Counted from the stretch's first letter, positions 45,362-53,631 are shown. The stretch is 64,000 nucleotides of DNA from Sphaerospermopsis torques-reginae ITEP-024 (GCF_019598945.1 NZ_CP080598.1:310001-374000); one strand, 5' to 3'. Numbers and translations: made by a program. The notes: generated by a model not told the origin, from the letters alone.

Positions 45362-45613
45362 ATGAGCAAAATTCTTGCACCCAATCTACTAGCTGTAGTA
45401 GCACTCACCGTTGATTTACCTGAATATAACTTATTGCGTGGTCAAGTTGGTACAATAGTTGAATTATTAGCCGATGGTGCTGCGTTTGAAGTAGAATTTA
45501 GCGATAGTAATGGACAAACCTATGAATCTGTTGGTTTACGTCCAGAGCAAATTATGGTGTTACATTTTGAGCCAACATCACCTAATTTAGTGCCGGAAAT
45601 GGTTACTGCCTAA
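45362..45613 (+). CDS. DUF4926-domain protein, putative partner/antitoxin
   Basis: 83 residues with the DUF4926 pattern: VVALTVDLPEYNLLRGQVGTIVELLADGAAFEVEFSDSNGQTYESVGLRPEQIMVL, a small SH3-like beta barrel. It starts 22 bases after the DUF6883 gene with ggag in between, so the two are translated as a pair. A hairpin with T-run follows at 45649-45694. Likely neutralises or binds its neighbour. Confidence 0.8.
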   Translation: MSKILAPNLLAVVALTVDLPEYNLLRGQVGTIVELLADGAAFEVEFSDSNGQTYESVGLRPEQIMVLHFEPTSPNLVPEMVTA

Positions 45614-45648
45614 GTAACTTTAGCATAGGTAATTTGAATTGAGAAAAT

Positions 45649-45694
45649 AAACCCAACAGGACTCATTATTATTTTGTCATTAATGTTGGGTTTT
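45649..45694 (+). terminator. hairpin terminator after DUF6883/DUF4926 pair
   Basis: The arms aaacccaaca (45649-45658) and tgttgggttt (45684-45693) are followed by tt. The aacccaac/gttgggtt word is itself a dispersed repeat, which is dense at 46.8-47.0 kb. Confidence 0.65.
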
Positions 45695-45752
45695 GCGATC
45701 ACTTAACTAACCTAAGTAACTATTGAATTTAATCGAAAATATTCAGGCAATT

Positions 45753-46340
45753 ATGTCAAAATCTTTTGAATCATCAGAGCAAGCCTTGATTGCAGCCGAA
45801 CAGATAATCTATGATGAAGAGCTTTGTTTAAAACCTAGAAGCAAAGAAATCATTCAAAAGTTTGCACACAAAGAGAATCAATGGAAGATGTCTCTGCAAT
45901 CGATTATTGATAGAGTAACGCAGCATAATTGGCTTATATTGTTATTCATAACAGCAACTGTAGTTGTACTTATATATCGTTGGGTTATTGGAGTAGGAAT
46001 TTTAGTAGCTATTTTAGTATTAGTTGGCTTAATTAGGTCTAATAAATCCGTCTTAGCAAATATTACTTACTTTATATTTGTGAAACAAGGACTGGAGAAA
46101 CAAAAAGCAACAGCTTTGAAGTTAGCAGATGACTCTGAAGCAGCCGAAAGTGCTAGGATAGCTTACGCTCATAAACAGGAAATATTAGAACAATACATTT
46201 ACTTGCGTGTAGAAGAAAATGTACAGATATTAAAAGAGGGGATAAGGCAGCAAATTAATCAAGATTTATTTGATGCTTTAGAAAAAATAGATATTCAAAA
46301 TGTATATAGCAAATCTCTTTTGAAAATTGTTTCAGAATAA
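45753..46340 (+). CDS. membrane protein of unknown function
   Basis: 195 residues from the ATG at 45753, which has a cagg just upstream; a TTG at 45723 would add ten residues. Two adjacent hydrophobic helices (about 55-90, WLILLFITATVVVLIYRWVIGVGILVAILVLVGLI) separate a helical cytosolic-type N-part from a coiled-coil C-part with KQKATALKLADDSEAAESARIAYAHKQEILEQYI. No family recognised. It lies 17 bases before the next gene and likely forms an operon with it. Confidence 0.65.
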   Translation: MSKSFESSEQALIAAEQIIYDEELCLKPRSKEIIQKFAHKENQWKMSLQSIIDRVTQHNWLILLFITATVVVLIYRWVIGVGILVAILVLVGLIRSNKSVLANITYFIFVKQGLEKQKATALKLADDSEAAESARIAYAHKQEILEQYIYLRVEENVQILKEGIRQQINQDLFDALEKIDIQNVYSKSLLKIVSE

Positions 46341-46357
46341 ACAAACAAACAGGCTTA

Positions 46358-46810
46358 ATGGACTACGATAAGGATTATGAAAGAATTAGTAAACCTATTT
46401 TATACATTGTATCGGAATTGTGGGATCAGTCTACAAAAGGCAAATATGGTTTCAAAGTCCAATCTGAAATTCTTTTAAAGCACGACGAAAAGTCAATGCC
46501 AGTAGTTGTTGGCTGGTACAAAAAAGACCCAATTTTTGGTACTTATGATGAGCCTGTACTGCCTGCTGAATTTCAATTCGCTCATTCTGGTCCAGATGGC
46601 TTCTTTCCTTCTTACTGGGTGTGTATATCTACACTAATAAAATATAATCCTACAAGAAAAACAGTCAGAGAGTTTGTAGGTTTCAAGCAAAGGCAACTCT
46701 TAATGAGAGTAAATAAAATTTATGATTTTGTTTCTAAGCATGAAATAGAACCTTATATGGACTCTTTAAGCAATCTTCAAGATTATTTTCAGAGCTTAAA
46801 GGATGAATAG
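46358..46810 (+). CDS. hypothetical soluble protein
   Basis: 150 residues, not recognised. Mixed alpha/beta with KYGFKVQSEILLKHDEKSMPVVVGWYKKDPIFGTYDEPVLPAEFQFAHSGPDGFFPSYWV in the centre and a helical C-terminus. It follows the membrane protein by 17 bases, so the two are probably a functional pair in the toxin-antitoxin-like cluster. No catalytic motif stands out. Confidence 0.65.
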   Translation: MDYDKDYERISKPILYIVSELWDQSTKGKYGFKVQSEILLKHDEKSMPVVVGWYKKDPIFGTYDEPVLPAEFQFAHSGPDGFFPSYWVCISTLIKYNPTRKTVREFVGFKQRQLLMRVNKIYDFVSKHEIEPYMDSLSNLQDYFQSLKDE

Positions 46811-46990
46811 TTTTGTAGGCATAACCCAACACAACCTATGTTTATATTGTTGGGTTTCATTTTATTCAACCCAACCTACTCGTTGGCAATATGATCATCA
46901 AAAATAATTTCCTCGGTTGGGTTAAGCAAAGCGCAACCCAACACCACACATTGAGTATTATAATCAATGTTGGGTTTCGTTCCTCAACCC
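46811..46990. repeat. cluster of aacccaac/gttgggtt dispersed repeats
   Basis: Five or more inverted and direct copies of aacccaacct/gttgggtt lie within 180 bases, so several alternative hairpins can form. One of the hairpins likely ends the preceding operon. A minus-strand open frame through these repeats is not a gene. Confidence 0.75.
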
Positions 46991-46991
46991 A

Positions 46992-47049
46992 ACCTACATT
47001 TTTTGATTTTCCAGGTTTACAATAAATACAGTTACTCACAATAGACATT
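46992..47049 (+). promoter_or_regulatory. leader shared with the 47.76-kb module
   Basis: The 58 bases before the small-protein/HNH operon (acctacattttttgattt, ccaggtttacaata, then actcacaata-acattATG) are nearly identical to 47706-47763 in front of the decayed antitoxin. A shared promoter/operator is the simplest reading. Confidence 0.55.
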
Positions 47050-47259
47050 ATGAATGAAGTAATTGAAATCCCAGTTAATTTGACTTATTTTCAACTTCCT
47101 GAAGCAGTGCAAGCACGGTTACAATTTTTATTAGATCGTCAAGATGCTGGGGAAGAATTGACTTTAGCAGAAAGAAATGAAGCAGAAGGTTTAGTAGATT
47201 TAGCGGAATTTTTATCTTTGCTTTCTTTGCGTTCTCAGCGTATCATGCGGGCTGAATAA
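47050..47259 (+). CDS. small acidic protein paired with HNH nuclease
   Basis: 69 residues, near-identical to the 65-residue protein at 44.4 kb; the C-terminus differs (SQRIMRAE). Its stop codon is immediately followed by the ATG of the HNH gene (zero spacing), a strongly coupled pair. The same small protein and HNH order gives the impression of a toxin-antitoxin or immunity pair, with this acidic helical protein as the inhibitor. That is inference. Confidence 0.8.
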   Translation: MNEVIEIPVNLTYFQLPEAVQARLQFLLDRQDAGEELTLAERNEAEGLVDLAEFLSLLSLRSQRIMRAE

Positions 47260-47673
47260 ATGGGTAAAATTCCAAATTCTCTCCGTCAATTAGTTATCCA
47301 GCGTGCAAAAAATAGATGTGAATATTGCTGTTTATCTCAAGCAGGACAAGCTGCAACATTTCACATAGATCATATTATTCCAGTTGTGGCTGGTGGTGCA
47401 ACAATATCTGATAATTTAGCTCTTGCTTGTGTGTCATGTTCACTGCGTAAATCTGCTAAACAAACAGTAACAGATCCAGATACAAAAAAAGCAGTATCTA
47501 TTTTTAATCCTCGTCAACAATTATGGCTAGAACACTTTCGCTGGGATGGTGTAACAGTGGTAGGATTAACAGCTACAGGAAGAGGAACTGTTGAAGCTTT
47601 AAATATGAATCGTGCGATGATGTTAGCAATTCGAGGTGAAGAGGAATTACTTGGCCGTCATCCACCATTTTAA
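47260..47673 (+). CDS. HNH endonuclease
   Basis: 137 residues. HNH (His-Me finger) fold with zinc cysteines CEYC and CVSC, the catalytic HIDHIIPVVAGG and SDNLALAC. The usual Asn in CxxCN is Ser here (CVSCSLRKS). A conserved C-terminus (LWLEHFRWDG...LTATGRGTVEALNMN) is typical of a cyanobacterial HNH subgroup. DNA cleavage is expected; biological target unknown. Directly coupled to the small acidic protein. Confidence 0.88.
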   Translation: MGKIPNSLRQLVIQRAKNRCEYCCLSQAGQAATFHIDHIIPVVAGGATISDNLALACVSCSLRKSAKQTVTDPDTKKAVSIFNPRQQLWLEHFRWDGVTVVGLTATGRGTVEALNMNRAMMLAIRGEEELLGRHPPF

Positions 47674-47705
47674 TTCTTATTTTTAGGTTGGATCAAGAAA
47701 CAACA

Positions 47706-47763
47706 ACCTACATTTTTTGATTTTCTAGGTTTACAATATATAAACTCACTCACAATATACATT
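47706..47763 (+). promoter_or_regulatory. second copy of the shared leader
   Basis: Near-duplicate of 46992-47049, placed directly before the ATG of the frameshifted antitoxin. It differs at a handful of positions. Confidence 0.55.
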
Positions 47764-48040
47764 ATGACATTAACCCTCAACTTACCACCAGAATTAGAAC
47801 AGTATTTAACCCAGGAAGCACAACAACAAGGACTTTCTGTAGAAACCTACACCTTTCCAACAATCTATTCTGCAAAAAGAAAAACAATTAAAAATAGTTA
47901 ATGTGCTTCAGTCTTGGATAGATGAAAGTGATGAACAAGAACAGCAGGAAACAGGAGAATATTTAATTAATGCTTTAGATGAAAATCGTTTATCTAATCG
48001 TCAATTATTTCCGCAAGAATTAAAAGGTGTCAGTTGGTGA
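47764..48040 (+). pseudogene. frameshifted antitoxin, paralog of the 19.3-kb antitoxin
   Basis: Starts MTLTLNLPPELEQYLTQEAQQQGLSVE, then shifts frame near 47845. In the new frame it reads SILQKEKQLKIVNVLQSWIDESDEQEQQETGEYL...QLFPQELKGVSW and stops at 48038-48040. This matches the intact antitoxin at 19341-19625 along its whole length except for the lesion. Confidence 0.85.
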
Positions 48041-48078
48041 ATAAGGTTATTCTATTAGATGCCAGTCCTATAAAATAG
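48037..48078 (+). pseudogene. stub of the PIN toxin gene
   Basis: Overlapping the antitoxin relic exactly as in the intact pair, a GTG starts VNKVILLDASPIK and then a stop. It matches the first 13 residues (MVNRVIILDTGPL) of the PIN toxin at 18898-19347. The remaining toxin is deleted, and the next gene begins 24 bases later. Confidence 0.7.
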
Positions 48079-48102
48079 AAACTACTAACAATTGCCCAAA
48101 TT

Positions 48103-48333
48103 ATGATTAACCCACAAATTTTAGAAGCTATTAAACAAATGCCTAATGTCGAAAGACTAGAGATAATTGAATTTGCCTTAAAACTCATGCGTGAAGAAAT
48201 GCAAAATCCTCAAAAAATGAGCTTAACTGCTGCTGCGGAAATGATGCGTTCCTATTATGAAACAGAAAGCAGTTTAACAGAATTTGTTGATACTTGTAAT
48301 GAAGATTTTTATGAGTATCAAGATTATGCGTAG
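48103..48333 (+). CDS. antitoxin of the PemK/MazF toxin
   Basis: 76 residues: INPQILEAIKQMPNVERLEIIEFALKLMREEM, a helical segment, then an acidic Tyr-rich tail (FVDTCNEDFYEYQDYA) that may wrap the toxin. The stop overlaps the PemK start (ATGcgtag). Small, acidic and upstream of a PemK gene, hence antitoxin. Confidence 0.78.
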   Translation: MINPQILEAIKQMPNVERLEIIEFALKLMREEMQNPQKMSLTAAAEMMRSYYETESSLTEFVDTCNEDFYEYQDYA

Positions 48334-48667
48334 AGGCGAAATTTGGCTGTATAATGCTGATCCCACAGTAGGGGATGAAATCAGCAAAACACGACCTTGT
48401 ATTATTGTCAACAATGATGATATAGGTACTTTACGCTTAAAGGTTATTGTACCTATTACCGGATGGAACGAAGTTTTTGCACAAGTACCTTGGATGATAC
48501 GTATTGAACCAACACCAGAGAATAATTTAAGCAAATTATCCACAGCAGATACTTTTCAAATTCGTTCAGTTTCTCAACAACGACTAATTAAAAAAGTGGG
48601 AACTGTTTCCGAAGAAATTATGAAGGAAATTAGTAATGCTTTAGCTATTGTTCTGGATATTAAATGA
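48326..48667 (+). CDS. PemK/MazF-type mRNA interferase toxin
   Basis: 113 residues from the ATG at 48326, which gives the standard MRRGEIWLYNADPTVGDEISKTRPCIIVNND; ATGs at 48302 and 48311 are alternatives. PemK/MazF fold with the conserved Arg of KTRPCIIV and the Ser/Thr of VPITG, then LSTADTFQIRSVSQQRL. Ribosome-independent mRNA cleavage is expected. It overlaps the antitoxin gene by 8 bases. Confidence 0.92.
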   Translation: MRRGEIWLYNADPTVGDEISKTRPCIIVNNDDIGTLRLKVIVPITGWNEVFAQVPWMIRIEPTPENNLSKLSTADTFQIRSVSQQRLIKKVGTVSEEIMKEISNALAIVLDIK

Positions 48668-48713
48668 CAAAAGAAAATGTAAAAATGACCCTTTCTTTTA
48701 ACAGGAGTTAACC

Positions 48714-49112
48714 ATGACCATTTCCTTAGATAAAATCACCTACAGTCAATTATTAGTAGAATATCAACCCAAAATTATCACCACAGAAGCAGAATATGAT
48801 CAAGCATTAGAAACTGTAGAAAAATTAATAGCTAATAAACAGCGTACACCAGAACAAACTGCGATTTTACAATTATTAGTTACTCTCATTGAAGAATTTG
48901 AAAATAAACACTATCCTCTTGAACCATCATCACCCCACGCAATGCTAGAACATTTAATGGATGCTAGGGGAATTAAACAATCTGATTTAGTAGGAATTAT
49001 TGGTTCTAAAGGTGTAGTTTCTGAAGTTGTAAATAGAAAAAGAGCTATTAGTAAAGCTCAAGCTAAAGCATTAGGAGAATTGTTTAATGTTTCTCCAGCA
49101 TTGTTTATTTAA
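48714..49112 (+). CDS. HigA-like helix-turn-helix antitoxin, orphan
   Basis: 132 residues. N-terminal helical domain (about 20-65), then an Xre-type HTH (about 80-125) with LEHLMDARGIKQSDLVGIIGSKGVVSEVVNRKRAISKAQAKALGELFNVSPALF. Strong ribosome site (aggag 7 bases before ATG). HigA antitoxins usually follow a HigB toxin gene; here the upstream gene is PemK and no HigB is seen. It may be an orphan, or adopted by the PemK operon 46 bases upstream. Confidence 0.85.
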   Translation: MTISLDKITYSQLLVEYQPKIITTEAEYDQALETVEKLIANKQRTPEQTAILQLLVTLIEEFENKHYPLEPSSPHAMLEHLMDARGIKQSDLVGIIGSKGVVSEVVNRKRAISKAQAKALGELFNVSPALFI

Positions 49113-49135
49113 TGACACGGCATTATTTACAAGTT

Positions 49136-49191
49136 AAACCCGCCATAAGTCTCACACTAATAGATCAAGTGTTGAGATTAATGACGGGTTT
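49136..49191. terminator. bidirectional hairpin between higA-like and NDH-2 genes
   Basis: The outer arms aaacccgccat and atgacgggttt and inner arms tctcacact and agtgttgaga form a long stem between convergent genes. T- and A-runs lie near both ends, suiting a two-way terminator. Confidence 0.65.
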
Positions 49192-49232
49192 CTCTATCGG
49201 CTTCAAGGTACTGCTAATAACTACAAAAAAAC

Positions 49233-50597
49233 CTAAACCTTAACTGGCTGTTTGACGGTTTCTGTCGCCTGATAAGGATGAGAATTGTTAATAGGTTGTG
49301 GTCCTAAGAAAGCTTCCTTACCTGTAATCAATCGAGAACGACGATTACGAGTAATATAATTCCATGCCCACTGAATTACCACTACCATCTTAGTATCAAA
49401 CTCAATTAAGAAATAGATGTGAATTACTAGCCAAAATACCCAAGCAATAAAACCTGTAAGTTTCAGAAAACCTAAATCTACTACCGCTAAATTTTGCCCA
49501 ATCATTGCTAAACTACCAACATCGGTGTAATGAAATGGTGGCAAAGTATGACCATGAAGCCGTAGTAAAATCAACCCAGCAACATATTCTCCTTGTTGTT
49601 TAGCTACAGGTGCAACACCGGGTAAAGGTTTACCAGTTTGATGGGAGAAATTAGCTAAATCTCCAATCACAAAAATGTTTTTGTAACCTTTAACAGTTAA
49701 GTCTGGTTCTACAACTACTCTACCAGAGCGATCGCATTCTACACCTGTACGATCCGCTAAAACTTTTGCCATTCCAGATGCTTCCACACCTGCTGCCCAT
49801 AATACAGTTTTGGCGCTAACTTGTTGTACTTTATCACCTTGTTTGAAAGTAACAACTTCATTTTCAATATTTGTTACCCTGGTTTGGGTTTGAACCATCA
49901 CACCCAATTTTTGTAAAGATTCTGTTGCTGATTGCGATAATTCTGGTGAAATATGAGGAAGAATGCGATCGCCACCTTGCAATAATAAAATTTTCGCTTC
50001 TGAAGTGTCGATATTGCGGAAATCTTCTTGCAGGGTTTTATATGCCAACTCAGCGATCGCACCCGCTAATTCTACCCCAGTAGGACCACCACCCACAATC
50101 ACAAAAGTCAACAAAGCACGGCGTTTTTCAGGATCAGTTTCATTTTCTGCTGCTTCAAATGCAGAAAAAATCCGCCGACGCATTTCTATCGCATCTTCTA
50201 CAGTTTTCAAACCAGGAGCTAAGTCTTTCCAGTTATCTTTCCCAAAATAAGAATGGTTAGCACCTGTAGCCACAATTAAAGTATCATAAGGTACGATTTT
50301 ATCACCCACAAATACCTTTTGTGTCTTCGGATCAATATTATTTACTTCTCCCAGCAAAACTTTTGTATTTTTACTTTTTCTGAGAACAGCACGCAAAGGA
50401 GAAGAAATATCAGCAGGAGATAATGTACCAGTGGCAACTTGATATAAAAGAGGCTGAAATAAGTGAAAGTTCCGTTTATCAATGAGAGTAACCTTTACAT
50501 TTCTATTAGCAAGAGATTTTGCCGCATACAGTCCACCAAAACCACCACCAATGATGACAACCTCATGTTGTTTATTCTTTTCAAGTGAAACAACCAT
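49233..50597 (-). CDS. type II NAD(P)H dehydrogenase (NDH-2)
   Basis: Single-subunit flavoprotein passing electrons from NAD(P)H to quinone at the membrane without pumping protons. 454 residues. FAD-binding IIGGGFGGLYAAKSLA (about 14-29), NAD(P)H-binding FVIVGGGPTGVELAGAIAEL (about 160-180), second FAD motif IFVIGDLANF (about 308-317). A C-terminal hydrophobic/amphipathic part (LTGFIAWVFWLVIHIYFLIEF) attaches it to the membrane. Cyanobacteria carry several (NdbA/B/C); I do not assign which. Confidence 0.92.
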   Translation of the reverse strand: MVVSLEKNKQHEVVIIGGGFGGLYAAKSLANRNVKVTLIDKRNFHLFQPLLYQVATGTLSPADISSPLRAVLRKSKNTKVLLGEVNNIDPKTQKVFVGDKIVPYDTLIVATGANHSYFGKDNWKDLAPGLKTVEDAIEMRRRIFSAFEAAENETDPEKRRALLTFVIVGGGPTGVELAGAIAELAYKTLQEDFRNIDTSEAKILLLQGGDRILPHISPELSQSATESLQKLGVMVQTQTRVTNIENEVVTFKQGDKVQQVSAKTVLWAAGVEASGMAKVLADRTGVECDRSGRVVVEPDLTVKGYKNIFVIGDLANFSHQTGKPLPGVAPVAKQQGEYVAGLILLRLHGHTLPPFHYTDVGSLAMIGQNLAVVDLGFLKLTGFIAWVFWLVIHIYFLIEFDTKMVVVIQWAWNYITRNRRSRLITGKEAFLGPQPINNSHPYQATETVKQPVKV

Positions 50598-51001
50598 AAG
50601 AAAATATTCCCTTTTGTTAAGAAGCGTGTAACTTTTCTTAACAAATATGTAACAAAGTTATAAGATAGTTTGCCGTTTCTTAGAAAACACTTGACAAAAT
50701 AATAAAAGTAGTTAAAGTAACTAAATTTGTAATAATTCAGTATTCAGTATTCAGGAGTTTTTTATTTTGGATTTTGGATTTTGGATTTTGGATTTTGGAT
50801 TGTTTTTGTTAAGTAAGTCGGTCTGAAAAAACGGATGTATGTAACAAAATATAAACTTGCTAAAAGTCTCTTCCCTCTTGCATGAGTGCCTCTTGCCTCT
50901 TGCCTTGCCACAACGATAATTTTTAACGCCTACCTACTTAACTCCAATCTAAAATCTAAAATCTAAAATTTTCTTCCCCAGTCCCCACTCCCTGCCAATA
51001 C
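50598..51001. repeat. repeat-filled gap between NDH-2 and ycf66
   Basis: Contains five tandem ttttgga units (50766-50800), cctcttgc units (50870-50905) and three ctaaaat units (50944-50968), all short tandem repeats also present at 16.3 and 24.5 kb. The NDH-2 promoter should be within about 150 bases of its start. No gene. Confidence 0.75.
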
Positions 51002-51931
51002 CTAACTCCCAGTTCCTTCACTGGGTGGTAATTTTTCCGGTGGTGCTTCTGCTGGGGGAGCAAGTACAGCATCTGGGGCGACTTCCTCAACAGAAATAGG
51101 TGGTTTTTCCTCGGTTTCCTCTTGCGCTTGTGCGACTAACTCAGGAGTCGGAGGAGTTGGAGGTGTCACTTCTGAAACAGTTTTAATTTTAGTTTCAGTT
51201 TCACCTTGAGAAATAACTTCTTCACTCACCTGTGCAACTTCTGGTGTTTCTGTCTCAGTCACAGCAGAAACAGTCTCACCCTCAAAAATAACTTCCTCAG
51301 TTACTTCTGCTGTTGATGCAGCCGTTTCAGGTGCGGGAACAGTTACCCCTTCAGTTTGACTAACTTCCTCAGTTACTTCTGCTGTTGATGCAGCCGTTTC
51401 AGGTGCGGGAACAGTTACCGCTTGCGTTGCAGATGTTGTTTGGCTTGGTTGTTCTGCAACAAGAGTAGTCTGATCAACAATTGTCACAACAGGTTTTTCT
51501 GGAGGTGCAACGGGTTTTTTACTCCCAGTCTGCTGTACCTTACCTTTAACACCACTAAAAACATTAGCAATTAACGATGATAACTGTCCCAGCTTTTCCT
51601 GTAAAGAAAACTTAGATACCTGTTCTTGAATACTCACTTTAACTAACTCAGGACTGGGAACAGGTGTTTGTTGTACCTCTGGTGTAAGTTGACGACGCAG
51701 AGAAAGAGTTTGCCAACCAAACCACACCAAAAGCGCCACACTAGCTACATGACCCAGTAATAAGCCCCCAGTAATGCGTGATGCAAAAATCCATAACACC
51801 AAAGCGTAAAATAAACCCACACCACTCCAAATAAAATCATTCTTGCGGTGAATTTCCGGGAAAAAGAAAGCAGCTATGTAAATAGCTACACTGCCAATTC
51901 CCACTACTAACGCTAGGATATAGGCGAGCAT
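51002..51931 (-). CDS. ycf66: Ycf66 family protein
   Basis: 309 residues. The N-terminal 90 are the Ycf66 domain: MLAYILALVVGIGSVAIYIAAFFFPEIHRKNDFIWSGVGLFYALVLW-type sequence with three membrane helices. The long C-terminal tail is Pro/Glu/Val/Thr-rich and disordered-looking. It contains two exact copies of TVPAPETAASTAEVTEEV (about 192-232) and looser related units. Ycf66 is conserved in cyanobacteria and some plastids with unknown function. Ribosome site aaggag before the ATG is good. Confidence 0.9.
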   Translation of the reverse strand: MLAYILALVVGIGSVAIYIAAFFFPEIHRKNDFIWSGVGLFYALVLWIFASRITGGLLLGHVASVALLVWFGWQTLSLRRQLTPEVQQTPVPSPELVKVSIQEQVSKFSLQEKLGQLSSLIANVFSGVKGKVQQTGSKKPVAPPEKPVVTIVDQTTLVAEQPSQTTSATQAVTVPAPETAASTAEVTEEVSQTEGVTVPAPETAASTAEVTEEVIFEGETVSAVTETETPEVAQVSEEVISQGETETKIKTVSEVTPPTPPTPELVAQAQEETEEKPPISVEEVAPDAVLAPPAEAPPEKLPPSEGTGS

Positions 51932-52170
51932 TTTTTAAACTCCTTACAGTTTCTCATGTGCCGTATTTCCATTTTGCGAATTTTGTTATTGATTTGTCAT
52001 TGAATTGTTGACTCAGATACAAATCAAAACCAATTCTTGGTGTTAGATGTGATTTTTGCCATTTACCTCAACTCTTAATGTCTTCTTTAGGAGTGAACCC
52101 AAAATCTCGGATTACCCTTAAAGATGAAAGCATCTGCAAGAGTTAGCCAAACCCAAAAAACATTTGAACT

Positions 52171-53601
52171 ATGACACTACAAAGCTTTGGTGTGATTGGA
52201 TTAGCCGTTATGGGCGAAAATATCGCTCTAAACGTTGAGCGTAATGGCTTCCCAATTGCAGTTTACAACCGTTCCCGTGAAAAAACCGATGCCTTCATGG
52301 CCAACCGTGCTGGAGGACGGAATGTTAAAGCAGCTTATACCCTGGAAGAATTTGTCGCTGCATTAGAACGTCCCCGCAAAATCTTAGTCATGGTGCAAGC
52401 TGGTAAACCTGTTGATGCGGTAATTCAACAGCTTAAACCCTTACTGCAAGAAGGTGACATCATTATTGATGGTGGTAACTCTTGGTTTGAAGATACCGAA
52501 AGACGCACTCAAGAATTAGAACCCACTGGTTTACGCTATATCGGTATGGGTGTGAGTGGTGGTGAAGAAGGCGCGTTAAATGGTCCTTCTCTCATGCCCG
52601 GTGGTACAAAAAGCTCTTATGAGTATCTATCCCCCATTTTCAACAGAATCGCTGCACAAGTTGATGATGGTCCCTGTGTTACCTATATTGGACCTGGTGG
52701 ATCTGGTCACTATGTAAAAATGGTTCACAACGGCATTGAGTACGGCGATATGCAGTTAATTGCAGAAGCTTACGATTTGCTGAAAAATGTCGGTGGTTTA
52801 AATGCTGCACAGCTACATCAAGTATTTGCAGAGTGGAATAAAACCGACGAACTCAATTCATTTTTGATTGAGATTACCGCGAATATTTTCCCCTACGTTG
52901 ATCCAGAAACCAAGATACCTTTGGTTGATTTAATTGTTGACGCTGCGGGACAAAAAGGAACTGGTCGTTGGACTGTACAAACTGCTTTGGAATTAGGCGT
53001 TGCTATTCCTACAATTACTGCTGCTGTTAATTCCCGGATTCTCTCTTCAATTAGAGAAGAACGGATTGCCGCATCTCAACAATTAACTGGTCCTGCTCCC
53101 ACAATCTTTAAAGATACAAAAACTTTTGTGAACATGGTGCGGGATGCACTTTATTGTTCCAAAATCTGTTCTTATGCTCAAGGTATGGCGTTAATTTCTA
53201 CCGCTTCTCAAGCCTATAATTGGGGTCTGAATTTGGGTGAAATGGCTCGAATTTGGAAAGGTGGTTGTATTATTCGCGCTGGTTTCTTGAATAAGATTAA
53301 GAAAGCATTTGACGAAAATCCAGCATTACCTAACTTGTTGTTAGCACCTGAATTTAAGCAAACAATTCTGGATAGACAAGCTGCTTGGCGGGAAATTATT
53401 GTGACTGCTGCTAAAATGGGAATTCCTGTTCCTGCTTTTAGTGCTTCTCTCGATTATTTTGATAGCTACCGTCGCGCTCGTTTACCTCAAAACTTGACTC
53501 AAGCACAACGGGATTACTTCGGCGCTCATACTTACAAACGTATTGATAAGGAAGGAACTTTCCATACTGAGTGGGTCCCCATTGCTGAAGCTAAGAAGTA
53601 A
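52171..53601 (+). CDS. gnd: 6-phosphogluconate dehydrogenase (decarboxylating)
   Basis: Oxidative pentose phosphate pathway enzyme, important for dark metabolism and for reductant supply in heterocysts. 476 residues, full length. NADP-binding GLAVMGENIALNVERNGF (about 9-26), substrate motif GVSGGEEGALNGPSLMPGG (about 129-147), catalytic Lys region GPGGSGHYVKMVHNGIEYGDMQ (about 173-194), and the C-terminal DYFDSYRRARLPQNLTQAQRDYFGAHTY with substrate-binding Arg/His. Followed by a clear terminator. Confidence 0.97.
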   Translation: MTLQSFGVIGLAVMGENIALNVERNGFPIAVYNRSREKTDAFMANRAGGRNVKAAYTLEEFVAALERPRKILVMVQAGKPVDAVIQQLKPLLQEGDIIIDGGNSWFEDTERRTQELEPTGLRYIGMGVSGGEEGALNGPSLMPGGTKSSYEYLSPIFNRIAAQVDDGPCVTYIGPGGSGHYVKMVHNGIEYGDMQLIAEAYDLLKNVGGLNAAQLHQVFAEWNKTDELNSFLIEITANIFPYVDPETKIPLVDLIVDAAGQKGTGRWTVQTALELGVAIPTITAAVNSRILSSIREERIAASQQLTGPAPTIFKDTKTFVNMVRDALYCSKICSYAQGMALISTASQAYNWGLNLGEMARIWKGGCIIRAGFLNKIKKAFDENPALPNLLLAPEFKQTILDRQAAWREIIVTAAKMGIPVPAFSASLDYFDSYRRARLPQNLTQAQRDYFGAHTYKRIDKEGTFHTEWVPIAEAKK

Positions 53602-53631
53602 GTTGTTTTTAGTTAGTTACGATTGATTTTA

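Noticed and set aside
46866-47048. Minus-strand open frame of 60 codons
   Set aside because: Lies entirely within aacccaac repeats and the shared leader; its composition reflects the repeats.
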